Source: Anastrepha obliqua
Taxonomy: Eukaryota > Arthropoda > Insecta > Diptera > Tephritidae
Assembly (NCBI RefSeq): GCF_027943255.1
Contig: NC_072892.1
Coordinates: 164,612,792 to 164,676,791, forward strand
Reading direction: 5' to 3'
DNA length: 64,000 nucleotides
In this document: positions 34,401 through 44,029 of the stretch, piece by piece
Layout: every line of letters begins with the position of its first letter
Position numbering within the stretch: the first letter of the stretch is position 1
Notes under the pieces: generated by a model
What the model was told of the DNA's origin: nothing
Seen by the model: only the letters and a program-made list of their open reading frames with translations
Databases searched by the model: none
Translations under genes and position numbers: made by a program

Positions 34401-36904
34401 GATAAGCCAGCAACAATTCAAGAGCTAAAGGATGATATAATTATGCGTCGAAAATTTGGACCATCGGATGGAGGTGTGCCGCCGAAGTCGCGGCGGCCAT
34501 TTGGCCGATATTTTATTCCGTCCATAGTTGAGCCATACCAATATTATCATAATAAAGAAAAATGGCAATCATTTCCTAAGGAAATTGTATTTATTCAAAA
34601 TCAACACTGGCCCTGGAAACTTAACCACCCTTTATATAATAATAGGAAATTCAAATTCTCATTTTTTTATATTTGGGAGAGGTATAGTTACGTATGTACT
34701 GAAACTTTAGACGCGTTTTTCTCAAAACTATATTTTAGAAATTTATTTATTTATTTATTCATTTCATCAATTAAAGTATAACTTAAATAGATTACTAATA
34801 CTAAAGCTTAAATATAATATATGGTAAACAATACTGGGAGATACATTAGTCTCAATTCAAAAAGTGTATCTCCAGATTAAGTTTTGATTTGAAAGTCTCT
34901 CTTGAGTTAGAGAATATATCCAAATGTTTGCATAATTGGTTAGACTGTCTTATATTTACAACGTGCAAGCGGTTCATTCCGACTAAAATTGGTCTTGTGA
35001 TAAGGTAAATGGAACATATTGCTGAGTCTTAGGTTACGAGTGGGACAATTAAAGAGTATTAGCTCCAGCAAGAAGTGACATTTGATATGATTCGTATCTA
35101 TGTTCCTTATAAACATTACCGATGAAGTTTTTCTCCGCATTTCTAAAGTTGGCAACGCTAACAAACGACATCTACCTTTATATGCAGGCAAACTGCAAGG
35201 CCAACGAAGTGAATGAATAGAAAATTGAGTGAAACGTTTTTGAACCTTCTCAATTCTTACAAAAATACAAATTTTTCAGCGTAGAAATATCCGGGAACTC
35301 CCTTGAATTCCTTATTACAAAGCCAAGCATAGATCTAGACTTGGCAATCATAAAGTCTATATGTTTGGAAAACGACATTTTCGATGTAAATATGACCCCC
35401 AAGTCTTTCTTTTCATACATTTTTGTGAGAGTGGTAGTGCCAAACTTATTAATCGAAATCAATCGTAACTTTCCGTCTACTGAATGGAATGTGCTGGCAT
35501 TTACCAGCATTAAGAGGTAAGGAGTTATCATCACACCAAGCTTCCAATCTTGTTAAGTCTTCTTGAAGTCTTATGCAGTCAGTTACGTTCTCTTCCCGAC
35601 TGTAAATTTTCAGGTCATCTGCATACATGAGACAACGTGATGTCTCGAAAACGTCTGGAATGTCATTAACAATAATTCGAAAAGTTATTGAGCGATCTCC
35701 CTAATTTTTTCGAAGCAAAAATAGTAGGGATATTCGCGCGGAAATTAAGTTTTTGTTTGAAGCATTTTATTCCGCGCATATTTTTTTAATTTTTGTTTAA
35801 TTCATATAAAAATTATGGCGTTAGTAAACGACGCCGATGTTACAATGTCCGCCGATTGAGAAGCACCGCTGCGAACTTCCTGGAAGAATTGAGTGTACAT
35901 CCGCCATTTGAAATGATTTAAATAAAAAAAAATTGTTTATATTATTTTAATGTATATATAAACTGTATGCCAATTTTGACGAAAATATATTGACTTCTTC
36001 ATTTTAAATAATTTTAATGAAAATCAGGGAAAATTTGGCCGTTTACACATATCTTTGCAATTTAGTTTCCAATATGGAATCATATAAAAACATTTTTTTT
36101 TTAATTTTACTGTATTTTCAGAAAGAAACATGTATTTGGATCGCCCTTTATTGAAATCCATATTGTGCCATTGGAGTACACCCGCATAATACATAATACT
36201 TAGTCATCGTGGTGGGCCGTCTATTGAATAACGACGTATCAATCAATTTATTCGCATTGCTAACAATGCTTCAAATCCGGTTTGGTTATTTCATTACTAA
36301 ATTTTAATAAAAGAAATTCATCCATCTGTGCTTGCAAATTGTTTAATGTGCTTATTTTGATTACTTCCCGAAACAGTCAAGAGGTCGTTATTAGTGTTTT
36401 GTTGGGATTTAGTTAATGTTTTGTGTACTTAGGCAAACGCAATCAAGCAATAATTTACGAATGTCTGTTTGCTAAATAAATATTTGCTTTTGAGTATTTT
36501 AGTAAAATAATACATTTTTTTTGGCTTTTTTTTTTGTTATTATTATTATTCGTTTTTTTTTTTTTTGTTATTATTGTTATAATTTTTTTTTTGTTATTAT
36601 TATTTTTCTTTTTGTATTATTATTACTTTTTTGTTACTATTATTTTTTTTTTTTGCAATTACATCACTAAACTTACCGACTGCACCGGCACTTGCTGTGA
36701 GAAGCGCAAATTTAGGCGCGTTGTCCCCATCGGAACGTTGGGCAGCGTAATGCGTCCGATGTAGCCGTTACCATCGCTCAGGTATTGAAAATAGTTGGGG
36801 CACGCAATAGGCGGCACTTGCTGGGCAACGCCGTTCAGTGGCAGACGCCATATGTGGCAGAGGAAGATGAAAAACGCGCAGGTGCGCCAAACCGCGTCTA
36901 ACAT
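22031..36904 (-). CDS. Gene A: secreted serine protease, gd-like
   Basis: Spliced coding sequence of four exons: 36677-36904, 23272-23437, 22521-23187, 22031-22448 (492 aa), with GT-AG introns in phases 0, 1 and 2. The start is the ATG at 36904, which opens a hydrophobic signal peptide (about residues 1-29). Residues about 35-132 form the N-terminal domain seen in gd-type proteases (CPNYFQYLSDG ... NYFGRLSL ... LDICLAS). A Gln/Asn/Pro/Thr-rich linker spans about 133-235. The S1 domain has His291 (TAAHC), Asp343 (DADVAIL) and Ser441 (GDSGGG), with cysteines fitting the 42-58, 168-182, 191-220 and 1-122 disulfides. The predicted activation junction lacks Arg/Lys (PFIHGG), and chymotrypsin position 189 is Gly. 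Likely an extracellular protease; whether it is the gd orthologue or another family member cannot be decided here. Intron 1 is 13.2 kb of transposons. Confidence 0.9.
22521..23187 (-). CDS. Gene A exon 3: linker and protease His/Asp part
   Basis: Encodes the low-complexity linker, the Cys that should tether it to the protease domain, the presumptive activation site, His291 and Asp343. Acceptor TTTTGTAG, donor GTAAGT (22515-22520). Internal Met codons upstream of 23187 belong to the intron, not to the protein. Confidence 0.9.
23272..23437 (-). CDS. Gene A exon 2: GD_N second half
   Basis: Starts AATTACTTTGG after a CAG acceptor and ends before GTGAGT. It encodes NYFGRLSLYQDQ to LDICLASE, matching exon 2 of genes B and C (all begin NY[FY]G and contain a conserved Cys near the end). 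Phase 0 in, phase 1 out. Confidence 0.9.
23640..24234 (+). mobile_element. Tc1/mariner-superfamily transposase relic
   Basis: Heavily mutated plus-strand coding remnants inside intron 1 of gene A: a RILVKDTHIFPHKVQ block, then TDRQP, then IISDEALMHL (family SDEAxFxL) and TIVWCG. Many stops; no terminal repeats identified. It abuts the next LINE near 24234. Confidence 0.55.
24235..25840 (+). mobile_element. (GAA)-tailed LINE family, copy 1
   Basis: Inside gene A intron 1. Plus-strand RT with DEVRIAITRLKKNKAPGSDG, NLSVLCPIHKKGD, NYRGISLLN and YQCGFRPGKS (24501-24962), then frameshifted RT palm remnants up to about 25490, then the C-terminal tail (IQRLRWLGHVVRMD ... GRPPPRLKDQVEKDL, 25495-25809). 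The 3' end carries CTCGGCCAAAATCG and CAAGAAGAATAAG. Other copies: 42425-43839, 26395-27790 (split) and 51725-53260. Confidence 0.85.
26395..27790 (-). mobile_element. (GAA)-tailed LINE family, 3' fragment split by a Transib-like element
   Basis: Two pieces, 26395-26600 and 27481 to about 27790, align consecutively with the 42430-43080 part of the better copy (shared ATGTAGCTCATCGTTC / CGCAGAATCTTT / GCACTTGTTGGC blocks). They are separated by exactly the element 26601-27475. The 3' end of the LINE keeps AATTGGC (26404-26410), a palindromic CGCTTAAGTG (26419-26428, one G-U pair) and TTTGGCTGAG. Confidence 0.75.
26601..27475. mobile_element. Non-autonomous Transib-like DNA transposon
   Basis: 875 bp with inverted terminal repeats of about 40 bp starting CACAGTGCGGCCGATTCCC at both ends, differing at about three positions. 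The flanking direct repeat is 5 bp, TGTCG (26596-26600 and 27476-27480). The first 7 bp equal the RSS heptamer CACAGTG. After a 22-bp spacer both ends have CCAAAA[G/C]TC, which matches 6 of 9 positions of the RSS nonamer. Five-bp duplications and RSS-like ends are known for Transib, the RAG1-related superfamily. There is no transposase inside. A 35-bp block (AATTCGTAATCAGCGACCCC) occurs twice internally (near 27240 and 27370). Confidence 0.85.
27791..29575. other. Intron 1 of gene A, no feature seen
   Basis: No coding or repeat signature recognised in this part of the intron. Confidence 0.5.
29580..29655. repeat. (GTAT)n microsatellite
   Basis: About 18 near-perfect GTAT units, continuing as interrupted GTAT/GTGT up to about 29728. 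Lies within intron 1 of gene A. Frames through it encode repeated Cys-Met-Tyr-Val and are artefacts. Confidence 0.95.
29656..30104. other. Intron 1 of gene A, no gene
   Basis: Interrupted GTAT tail, then AT-rich sequence with a run of (TTGTTG/TAATTG)-type imperfect repeats at about 29985-30110. No coding sequence recognised. Confidence 0.55.
30105..31290 (+). mobile_element. R1-like LINE fragment, split by a SINE
   Basis: RT pieces on both sides of a SINE. Left (30105-30233): VVPSGAALGSILRSDLWN. Right (from 30590): RYADDIAATISARDTEN with an intact YADD box, then WLEDHDLELTKHKAEVIL and the C-terminal region (ALRFASAYHTVSSATGFV, DIPIDIMAQKR) to about 31275. The sequence pattern resembles the R1 group. 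Several frame breaks make it inactive. Confidence 0.8.
30243..30580 (+). mobile_element. tRNA-derived SINE inserted in an R1-like LINE
   Basis: 338 bp flanked by the 9-bp duplication TATTGAAAT (30234-30242, 30581-30589). The head has an A box (TAGCCGAATGG, 30254-30264) and a B box (GGTTCGACTCTC, near 30308). The body (CGGTCGCCCCTCGGCAG, CCGAGTGTATTTCTGCC) matches the other SINE copies up to about 30424. The following 150 bp do not match them and end in an ATATATTATA tail, so this may be a different 3'-half subfamily. Confidence 0.8.
31430..33724 (+). mobile_element. Mariner-like element containing a second mariner
   Basis: Terminal repeats GAGGGCATTTCAATAAGTAC (31431) and the complement of GAGGGCTTCAATAAGTACCC (ending 33724), with TA at both sides. 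Plus-strand transposase remnants: MEKEEHRSVIRL near 31608, VHDMILADRRTKVREV near 31810, catalytic remnants to 32400, and the C-terminal end at 33526-33650. Interrupted after WLAGKN by a separate mariner at 32405-33525. Confidence 0.75.
32405..33525 (+). mobile_element. Mariner nested within a mariner
   Basis: Terminal repeats TTAGATGTGCAACTAAGTTA at the left and, in complement, TTAGGTGCGCAACTAAG at the right. The left flank is TA and the right flank is AA (probably a mutated TA). The plus-strand transposase is broken; recognisable parts are the C-terminal half with HDNVAKPVKSCLKTL, YSPDIAPSDYHLF and FYRDGI (33092-33411). Sits inside the outer mariner 31430-33724. Confidence 0.78.
33741..34632 (+). 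mobile_element. DD41D (rosa-like) mariner, internally damaged
   Basis: 892 bp with inverted ends AAGGGTGGTTAAAGTTCAAG / AAGGGTGGTTAAGTTTCCAG and TA duplications. The transposase keeps an N-terminal helix-turn-helix start (IEQRVKVIQAYYENG, 33870) and a catalytic portion (34071-34470) with WFQSDGATCHTA and LTPLDFFLWGYLKEK. 41 residues separate the last two Asp by my count, the DD41D signature first described in Ceratitis rosa. An internal deletion around 33990-34050 and a frameshift near 34080 disable it. Confidence 0.8.
34739..35700 (-). mobile_element. 5'-truncated LINE with RT and ATTT tail
   Basis: Minus strand: remnants with YADDLKIYSR (about 35585-35625), LPLNAGKCQ-like sequence, a KDLGVIFTSKMSFSKHIDFM segment (35250-35534) and a C-terminal part (34940-35191). 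It ends 3' in an (AAAT)n tail at about 34739-34760. RT with YADDLKIY is typical of CR1/jockey-type LINEs. Broken by several frameshifts. Confidence 0.75.
35701..36676. other. Intron 1 of gene A, 5' part
   Basis: No element recognised at 35701-36520. From 36526 to 36655 there is a T/TTA-rich simple run directly next to the exon 1 donor (A-rich in the transcript). Confidence 0.6.
36677..36904 (-). CDS. Gene A exon 1: signal peptide and GD_N first half
   Basis: ATG at 36902-36904; an in-frame TTG slightly upstream is not a credible start. Encodes the signal peptide and the first half of the N-terminal domain with CPNYFQY and GYIGRITLPNVP. Donor GTAAGT follows at 36671-36676. The downstream intron starts in an A/TAA-rich run (minus strand). 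Confidence 0.9.
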
Positions 36905-38150
36905 CTCAGAATGCAAAGTGGAATATTTATTCTACGCCTTAAGTTGGTGAAGTGTAGTGCACTGCGAAACTTTTTTTAAATAATTTTTTACGTATTTTCA
37001 ATGCCTTTCTAAATACTTTAAAAATGTATTTGTTACTCGTATAAAACGCATAGAAGTACTCATATTTTTTATTTCTAAAAATTTTTGGTTTTCCCTGAGT
37101 TTTTTTTTTCAAACAGTTTAGAGATTAATTTCTTAGTAAAACATTTTAGCGTCACACTTCACTGCTTTTTGCTGATAATAATATTATATTTCTTTCAAAG
37201 CCTAGTCTTGCTCGTCACAATGTTTCGTAATTTAAAGCTTAGCTTATGAATTTCAGCATTTACGTTACGCGGCCCGTATGTGAACGCGCTGAGCGTCGCG
37301 AACTGTATGAAATTCCGGCTACCTGAAAATAAATTCACAGTCTCAGCATCTAATATTTCCAGCGATATGTACATACATATGTACGTATGTATGTAAATAA
37401 TAGCTACATGTGCGCTTATAAGTACGTATGTACATACATATAAGTATGTACGAGTAATTGAATAATTTTTTTTTGTATTTCATTCAACTGCTCAGCTCAG
37501 GAAATAACTGAGAATTTTTTTTTAATTGTATTTTTTGCAATATCTTCGAATTTTTTATAACTGCCCATAAACACTAGTTTTTTTCAGTTTTTTGTTATTT
37601 TTTTTTTTTTGTTTTTGTTATTTTTGCTCAAAACTGAAATATTGCTCACTAAGTACTCAGTCAATTCCGGCTACAAAATATTAACGTGCTTTTATATTTT
37701 TTAACGACGTTTTTGCAATGCCAAAAACAACTTCATTTCTTTGCAATGTTTTCGATTTTTTGTTTTTTGTTGTTTTTTTTTCTTTGTAAACAAACTGTGA
37801 TTTTTATTTTTAATCTTGATGCCTAAAGTGCCGCTCGTCGCTCATGAACGCCAATGAGTGATCATTTTTCGCTCAGCATCAGCTGTGTCTGAGAAATGCA
37901 ACACTACACTGAGAGCGCCACCAGCAAACAGTATTATGATTTTCATTATTATAATAAATTCTCAAACAATACAGCGGTAGGATTTGGCTTTCGGGCTCGC
38001 ATTCTGGTGCTATGCGTAAAAATCGTCGAATTTTATGGAGCGTTTCATCTTAACGCAACCGGTTTAGATATATTTTTTATCGCTGGAATTGTTATAAGTG
38101 TTTTATGTGAATCCCAAAGCTGTGGCTTATATCTGTGTGTGTCTAGGTAT
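36905..38150. other. Upstream region of gene A
   Basis: Expected to hold the promoter of gene A. On the minus strand TTTAAAAAAAG (near 36970-36985) lies about 25 nt before a GCAGTG motif, a weak TATA/initiator candidate. Farther up are a palindromic run of TACATACATATGTACGTATG (37371-37395) and T-rich tracts. No coding sequence recognised. Confidence 0.4.
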
Positions 38151-38154
38151 AAGG

Positions 38155-38760
38155 GATGGCAGTACCGGGATTTCGGGATTTTGAAATACTAAATATTTCG
38201 GGATTATTCGCCTACAAGCTTGGGATTTCAGTATTTTGAAGTACTAAAAATTATAAGATTATTCGCTTACCAACACAGAATTTTCGGGATTTTCAAATTC
38301 TGAAAATTTCGGGGTTATTCGCTAACAAGCCGGGGATTTTCTGGATTTTGAAAAACTGAACATTTCGGGGTTATTCGTTTACGAGTCCGGGATTTTCGGG
38401 AATTCGGTATTTTGAAATACGGAAAATTGTGAGATTTTCGGGATTTTGAAATACTGAAAATTTTGGGGTTATTCACTTACAAGCTCAGGATTCTCGGGAA
38501 TTCGGTATTTTGAGATACTGAATATATCGGGGTTATTCCGGGATTTGGAAATACTAAAAATTTTGAGATCCTTCGCTTCTAAGCCCGGAAAATTTTGAGA
38601 TTTTCGGGTTTTCGGTATTTTGAAATACTCAAAATTTCGGGGTCATTCGCTTACAAGCACAGGATTCTCGGGAATTCGGTACTTCGCAATTTTGAGATAC
38701 TTAAAATTTCGGATTATTTGCCAACAACCTCACAATTCAATTATCGGGTTTGTAATTTCT
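38155..38760. repeat. Minisatellite, about 60-bp unit
   Basis: About nine to ten divergent copies of a unit with GGGATTTTGAAATACT, AAAATTTCGGGGTTATTC and GCTTACAAGC. Repeat markers (TTATTCGC) occur near 38200, 38260, 38315, 38370, 38470, 38530, 38645 and 38715. Spacings vary between about 55 and 100 bp. No coding capacity. Confidence 0.85.
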
Positions 38761-38859
38761 TACGAAGCATCTGAAATTTGATCAGAAAAATCACTTTTTA
38801 TAACCAAAAAGCAAAATTGAATTAAATTTTTTTAGCAAATATGGAAATGCTTGAATGCA

Positions 38860-40549
38860 CGAGGTGTGTTCAAAAAATAAGGTGAATTTTCATTTTTCTC
38901 AAAAAATATTTATTTATTCATCAATTTTATCTCCTTCAAAGTAGTCCTACTCAGATATAATACACTTTGCCAGCGTTTTTTCCAATCCTCGAAGCAGTTC
39001 TGATATCCATTTTTTGGTATGCCCTTAGGCTCTCTCAGCGATTCGGCTTTTATCTCTTCAATCGTCGTAAAAAGCCATCCTTTCATGGATCTCTTCGATC
39101 TTGGGAGCAGGAAATGGTCACGGGGGCCGAATCTGGTGAATACGATGGTTGAGGCATGATGAACGGTGTTGTTTTTGGCCAAATAATTTCTCACAAACTG
39201 ACAATGCTGATGATATTCGCCTGCCTTCCCACAGGCATTTCGACATGCAGGCTAAAATAGATTTTCTAGTCACCCCTGCTCGAAACGTTGATCCAGAAAT
39301 ATACAGCAAGAAAACGTTAGCAATGCGAATCAACAATACAAGTCCCACCAATATTGTAATCGAGGGAAAAGCGGTGGAGTTTGTTGAAAGTTTTTGTTAT
39401 CTCGGTAGCATAATTTCAACGAATGGGGGAGCTAAAGAAGACACAGAAAACCGTCTGCGTAAAGCTAGGTCAGCCTTTGGACAGTTACAGTCAATTTATA
39501 ATAGTATAGTATCCGAAATACGGACTTATGGCAGATCACCGAGCAAGATTCAATCCATAATAATATCCATCCATGATAAGTGGTCGTAAATGGCGATGGA
39601 TCAGTCACACTCTCCGAAAGGACAGGGAAAGCATTAGCAGAATAGCATTGGAATGGAACCCACAAGGACACAGACGACCCGATCGTCCACGAAATACTTG
39701 GAGGCGTTCTAACCTTCGTGAACTATAAACAGTTAGTCAACCGACCTTGTGCTAAGAGCTCCCGATGCACTACGCTATGGTAATTGAAGAAAACAGTGAA
39801 CCGAACCTTGACATTTGATCGAATTGAGCGTGCTTTTTTTGGTCTTGACTCTTCTGGGCTCTTCCATTAGTACGATTGGGCTTTGGTTTCGATGTCATAA
39901 CCATACGCCCATCATTCGTCACCAGTTATGACCCTTTTAAGCAAATCTGGAGCATCATTGACGTCATTTAACAATTCCTGAGCGATGCTCATGCGACGTT
40001 GGTTTTGGTCAAAATTCAGCAATTTTGGAACAAATTTGGCTGCCAACTGCTTCATGCTCAAAATTTCCGAAAAGATTGCACGCTATGAGCCAACCGATAA
40101 ACCGACATCCTCAGCAACTTCTCTAATTGTGATTCGACGATTCTCCATAACAATTTTCTTCACTTTCTCAACATTTTTATCGGTTGTTGACGTGCTGGGG
40201 CATCCAGAGCGATCATCGTCATTCAAATCTTCTCGACCTTCTGTACTTGTAAACATTTCTTGAGTCAGAGTATTCTCATCATATGCCAAGGTCAACATTT
40301 CAAGTGTTTTTGAGCACTTAATTCCATTTTTTACACAAAATTTGACGCAACTTCTTTGATCCATTTTTTTCAATAGCTGAAAATCGTCGAACACGAAAAC
40401 TCTTCCCTTATTTATGCCTCTAACAAGCAGACTAAAAATTCTATATTGGTAAAACATATTCATGGGGCGAGTGTACCAACATAAAAAAAATAATCGAAAA
40501 TCGAATGTGCGAAATTTGAAAATGCACCTTATTTTTTTAACACACCTCG
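38860..40549 (-). mobile_element. Mariner-like element interrupted by a LINE
   Basis: Terminal repeats CGAGGTGTGTTCAAAAAATA at the left and the complement of CGAGGTGTGTTAAAAAAATA at the right; the right flank is TA. The minus-strand transposase N-terminus at 40083-40360 has DQRSCVKFCVKNGIKCSKTL and RITIREVAEDVGLSVGS. The C-terminus at 38910-39194 has FEDWKKRWQSVLYL. A LINE fragment (39196-39790) splits the catalytic part. Same family as 50102-51022. Confidence 0.8.
39196..39790 (+). mobile_element. LINE fragment inside a mariner
   Basis: Plus strand, beginning exactly in the RT palm (NADDIRLPSHRHFDMQAK, corresponding to YADD with Asn for Tyr) and running through FVESFCYLGSIISTNGG, RKARSAFGQL and a tail region to about 39785. 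5'-truncated at insertion, as usual for LINEs. It interrupts the mariner transposase on the opposite strand. Confidence 0.78.
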
Positions 40550-41940
40550 TATGTATGTACAGTCTAACAATAGCGGCACGTCTAGCAGACGTCTAAGTAG
40601 AGAATTTCTCAAATAATTTTACATTTACAAAATATTCACTTGTACCTATTTTTTATCAACGTACCAAACTACACAAAAGGCAAGCCTTAGAGCCAACCAA
40701 AAATACCAGATAAATTAAAATATGCGTAATTAGAGAATACATCAGGTGAATATCTTTTCTATGCGCATAAATGTGCCGCGAACTCAATTTATTTCCTATA
40801 TATGGCGGTGACAGATAATAACCAAAGACCAAAGAACCGCCTACATTTAGAGTCTTTACACAGCAATCACATAAGGGTTTTCAATGCTACGCTTTTTTTT
40901 TTCTTGTTGGAAAACAATTTTTTTGTAGCCACTCCAAGTAAAAGTATGTAGTGTGAGTAGAAACGCAAAAGATAAAATAATTAGCATTTCTCTTTCTTTA
41001 CTTGTTTGCGGCTTAAAGATATTTGTTCATCGTGTGATACAGGGTGTTACATTTAGCATTTGAAACTTGAACTATTTCAACTCTCGGCTGAAAAAGGCGA
41101 CCGAGAGTTTCTTGTCAAAGTTTAGCTAAAAATACAGACAAGTTTTTAAACTAGAATTGTTTACATAGAACAAATTTTTTTTAATTGAAGTGAAGTAGGA
41201 AATACTTGGGGAAAAATCGTAGATTCAAAATTTTATTGGTGATTTTTATTAATTGACTTATCCGTTAACTAAAAATAGAAAAATAATCTTATCCTTGAAC
41301 TAGCATTCAAAAAATATAAAAAATCACCCGTTATATTGAACGCTAGCGAACTAAATAGTTGAGTATACAAACAAATAGAGAATGGAGCGCGTAAAGTCAA
41401 ATAAAAGCTTCCATCATTCAAAATTTTTTAATTTACCAGTAAATTAAAATTATACAAAAACGAAAGTGGATGATTAATTTTGCGCCACAATATACATCAT
41501 ATGTTTATGTGTGGCCTGCTTTCACATGCTATGGTTGCGGAGTTGCCTTCTCACCGCTTAGTCGCATCAGCGCGATTCAAGGCTGTGCTTTCTCTTTATT
41601 TGAATTTGCACGACGTTTTCTTTAATATGTCTTCATACAAATCCACTGCGCCTGTTAAAGAAAGCTATTCTTATCTCTTGAGGTCCTATTTTTTAACGTA
41701 GAGGTCAAGCCACTGATACCGAGTGTATTAGCCGATATGCTCAGCACAGTCACCCCTACGAGATTCCTAATAATTATACAGCTATAAAAAATTAATAAAT
41801 AAAAAATATTACTTCAATGTAATGCAAAAATATTAAACTCTCCTCAATTCGTTTATATGCAATCTAAAATTTGCCTATATTTTAAATGGAAATGTTATCA
41901 AACAGTAAAAAAAATTCAACTCGAAAGAACATCTCTCTAT
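40550..41940. other. Intergenic, no gene seen
   Basis: Intergenic DNA between genes A and B. A lone transposon-end-like TACAGGGTGTTAC (41039) has no partner found. No coding region. Confidence 0.5.
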
Positions 41941-44029
41941 GGGGTAAGTGGCGGTCAGAGGCCCGAAAAAATAATGATTTTCAATTTGGTTTTGCTAGTC
42001 AAAATTAAAAATATAGCATTAATACATCATGTTTCGACTTTAGCAAAATTAAAAAAAAAAATTAATAATTGAAAAAGTTATCGCTGTTTGTGTGGAGCCC
42101 GTTTCTCTAGAAATCCCTTGAGGTGATCATCACAAGTCCTTGGAGATTCATCTTAAATCAATCCGACACGAGAAATTAGTTTTATTGATAGATAGTTTTG
42201 TGCTTGATAGAAGTTTTTCTTTTTTTTATAATTAACAATAAGGCGGCCACAGGAAATATCATCTTTTTCAGTATTTCGAGAAAAAAAAAACGACAATTAA
42301 TTCCTTAAAAAAAATTGAAATTTTCGAAAAAAAGTCCTTCGATACGGCACGAGTTTTTTATGTTTTTCAAAAGCAGTATAAGTTTTATTGAAATCTACAA
42401 AGCGGTTTTTAAATTACAGTGATCTTCTTCTTCTTAATTGGCGCGAAAACCGCGTACGCGATTTTGGCCGAGTTTAACAAAGCGCGCCAGTCGTTTCTTT
42501 CTCGTGCTAACCGACGCTAATTGGACACACCAAGTGAAGTCAAGTCCTTCTCCACCTCATCTTTCCAACGCAGAGGAGGTCTTCCTCTTCCTCTGCTACC
42601 ACCAGCTGGTACCGCATCGAATACTTTCAAAGCCGGAGCGTTTGTATCCATTCGGACGACATGACTCGGCCAACGTAGCCGCTGGATCTTTATTCGCTGC
42701 GCTATGTCTATGTCGTCGTAAAGCTCATATAGCTCATCGTTCCATCGCCTGCGATATTCGCCGTTGACAACGTGCAAAGGTCCACAAATCTTACGCAGAA
42801 TCTTTTTCTCAAGCTTTCCAAGCATCGCTTCATCGGATATTGTCATCGTCCACGCTTCTGTGTCATACGTTAGGACGGGCATGATGAGAGCCTTGTAGAG
42901 TGTTATTTCGTTCGTCGAGAGAGGACTTTACTACTCAGTTGCCTACTTAGTCCAAAGTAGCACTTGTTGGCAAGAGAGATTCTACGTTGAATTTCAAGGC
43001 TGACATTATTTTCCTAGATACACGAAGTCTTTTACAACCTCGTAATTATAACTGTCTATAGTGACGTGGGTGCCGATACGCGAGTGCGCCGACTGTTTGT
43101 TTGAAGACAAAAGGTACTTCGTTTTGCCCTCGTTCACCACCAGACCCATTCGCTTTGCCTCCTTATCCAGTTTGGAGAAGGCAGAACTAACAGCGCGGTT
43201 GTTAAGGCCGATGATCATCGGTATACGCCAACAATTGTACGCTCTTATAAAATATAGTGCCTGAGCGATTAAGTTCTGCGGCTCGTACGATGCTCTCCAA
43301 CATCAGGTTAAAGAAGTCACACGACAGCGAGTCACCCTGTCTGGAACCTCGTTTGGTATCAAACGGCGAAGAGAGGTCCTTCCCAATTCTGACAACGCTG
43401 CTGGTGTTGAGCAACGTCATCTTGCATAGCCGTATTAGTTTTGCGGGGATACCAAATTCAGACATAGCGGCATACAGGTAACTCCTTTCCGTACTGTCGA
43501 ATGCAGCTTTGAAGTCGACGAAAAAATGGTGTGTGTCGATTCTCCTTTCATGGGTATTTTCCAAGATTTGGCGTATTGTGAATATTTGGTCGCTGGTAGA
43601 CTTTCCAGGTCTAAAGCCACACTGATAAGGTCCAATCAGTTGGTTGACGGTGGGCTTCAGCCTTTCACACAATACGCTCGTTAGAACCTTATAGGCGATA
43701 TTTAGAAGACTAATCCCGCGGTAATTGACACAGATTGCTGGATCGCCCTTCTTATGGATTGGGCCGAGCACACTTAACTTCCAATTGGGAGGCATACTTT
43801 CATCCGACCATATTTTGCATAGAAGCTGATGCATGCACCTTACAGTGATCACCAGTTCAAAAAACATAGTTTTGAGAAAAACGCATTTACAGTTTTGCTA
43901 ATTGTTGAATAACTCGAGAAGTGTTTGTCGGATTCACTTCAAATTGCCACACAATATTTTTATAATATTATACTTTAAGAAAAAGGTCGAATTTTTTGAA
44001 ATTTCTGACTACCCCTAACCCCTTAAATG
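41941..44029. mobile_element. MITE split by a LINE
   Basis: Imperfect inverted ends: GGGGTAAGTGGCGGTCAGAG at the left and, in complement, GGGGTTAGGGGTAGTCAGAA at the right. TTAA follows the right end (44026-44029); the left flank is mutated (CTAT). After removing the LINE (42425-43839 plus one copy of its target duplication) the MITE would be about 660 bp, close to the 704-bp TTAA MITE at 60484. Internal sequence is non-coding. Confidence 0.55.
42425..43839 (-). mobile_element. (GAA)-tailed LINE family, best copy
   Basis: Flanked by an 11-bp target duplication TTACAGTGATC (42414-42424 and 43840-43850). The minus strand encodes most of an RT: NLSVLGP-type start, NYRGISLLN, YQCGFRPGKSTSDQIF, VDFKAAFDS, QGDSLSC and the box YTDD (usually YADD) near 43215. 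It continues as GKTKYLLSSN and ends with a C-terminal tail (WPSHVVRMD ... EVEKDLTSLG, 42517-42882). The 3' end has TTTGGCCGAG, CGCGTACGCG (42451-42460), AATTGGCGCG (42436-42445) and a (GAA)3 tail, all as seen in reverse orientation on this strand. Confidence 0.9.

Noticed and set aside
36534..36764. Leu/Phe-rich membrane protein frame
   Set aside because: It arises from the T-rich run next to the gene A exon 1 donor and overlaps that exon in antisense.
38155..38760. CRISPR-like array
   Set aside because: Repeats and spacers are not distinct; every part of the unit repeats imperfectly, as in a eukaryotic minisatellite.
41036..41380. Tc1-type element starting TACAGGGTGTTAC
   Set aside because: Only one end is visible and there is no partner or coding sequence.
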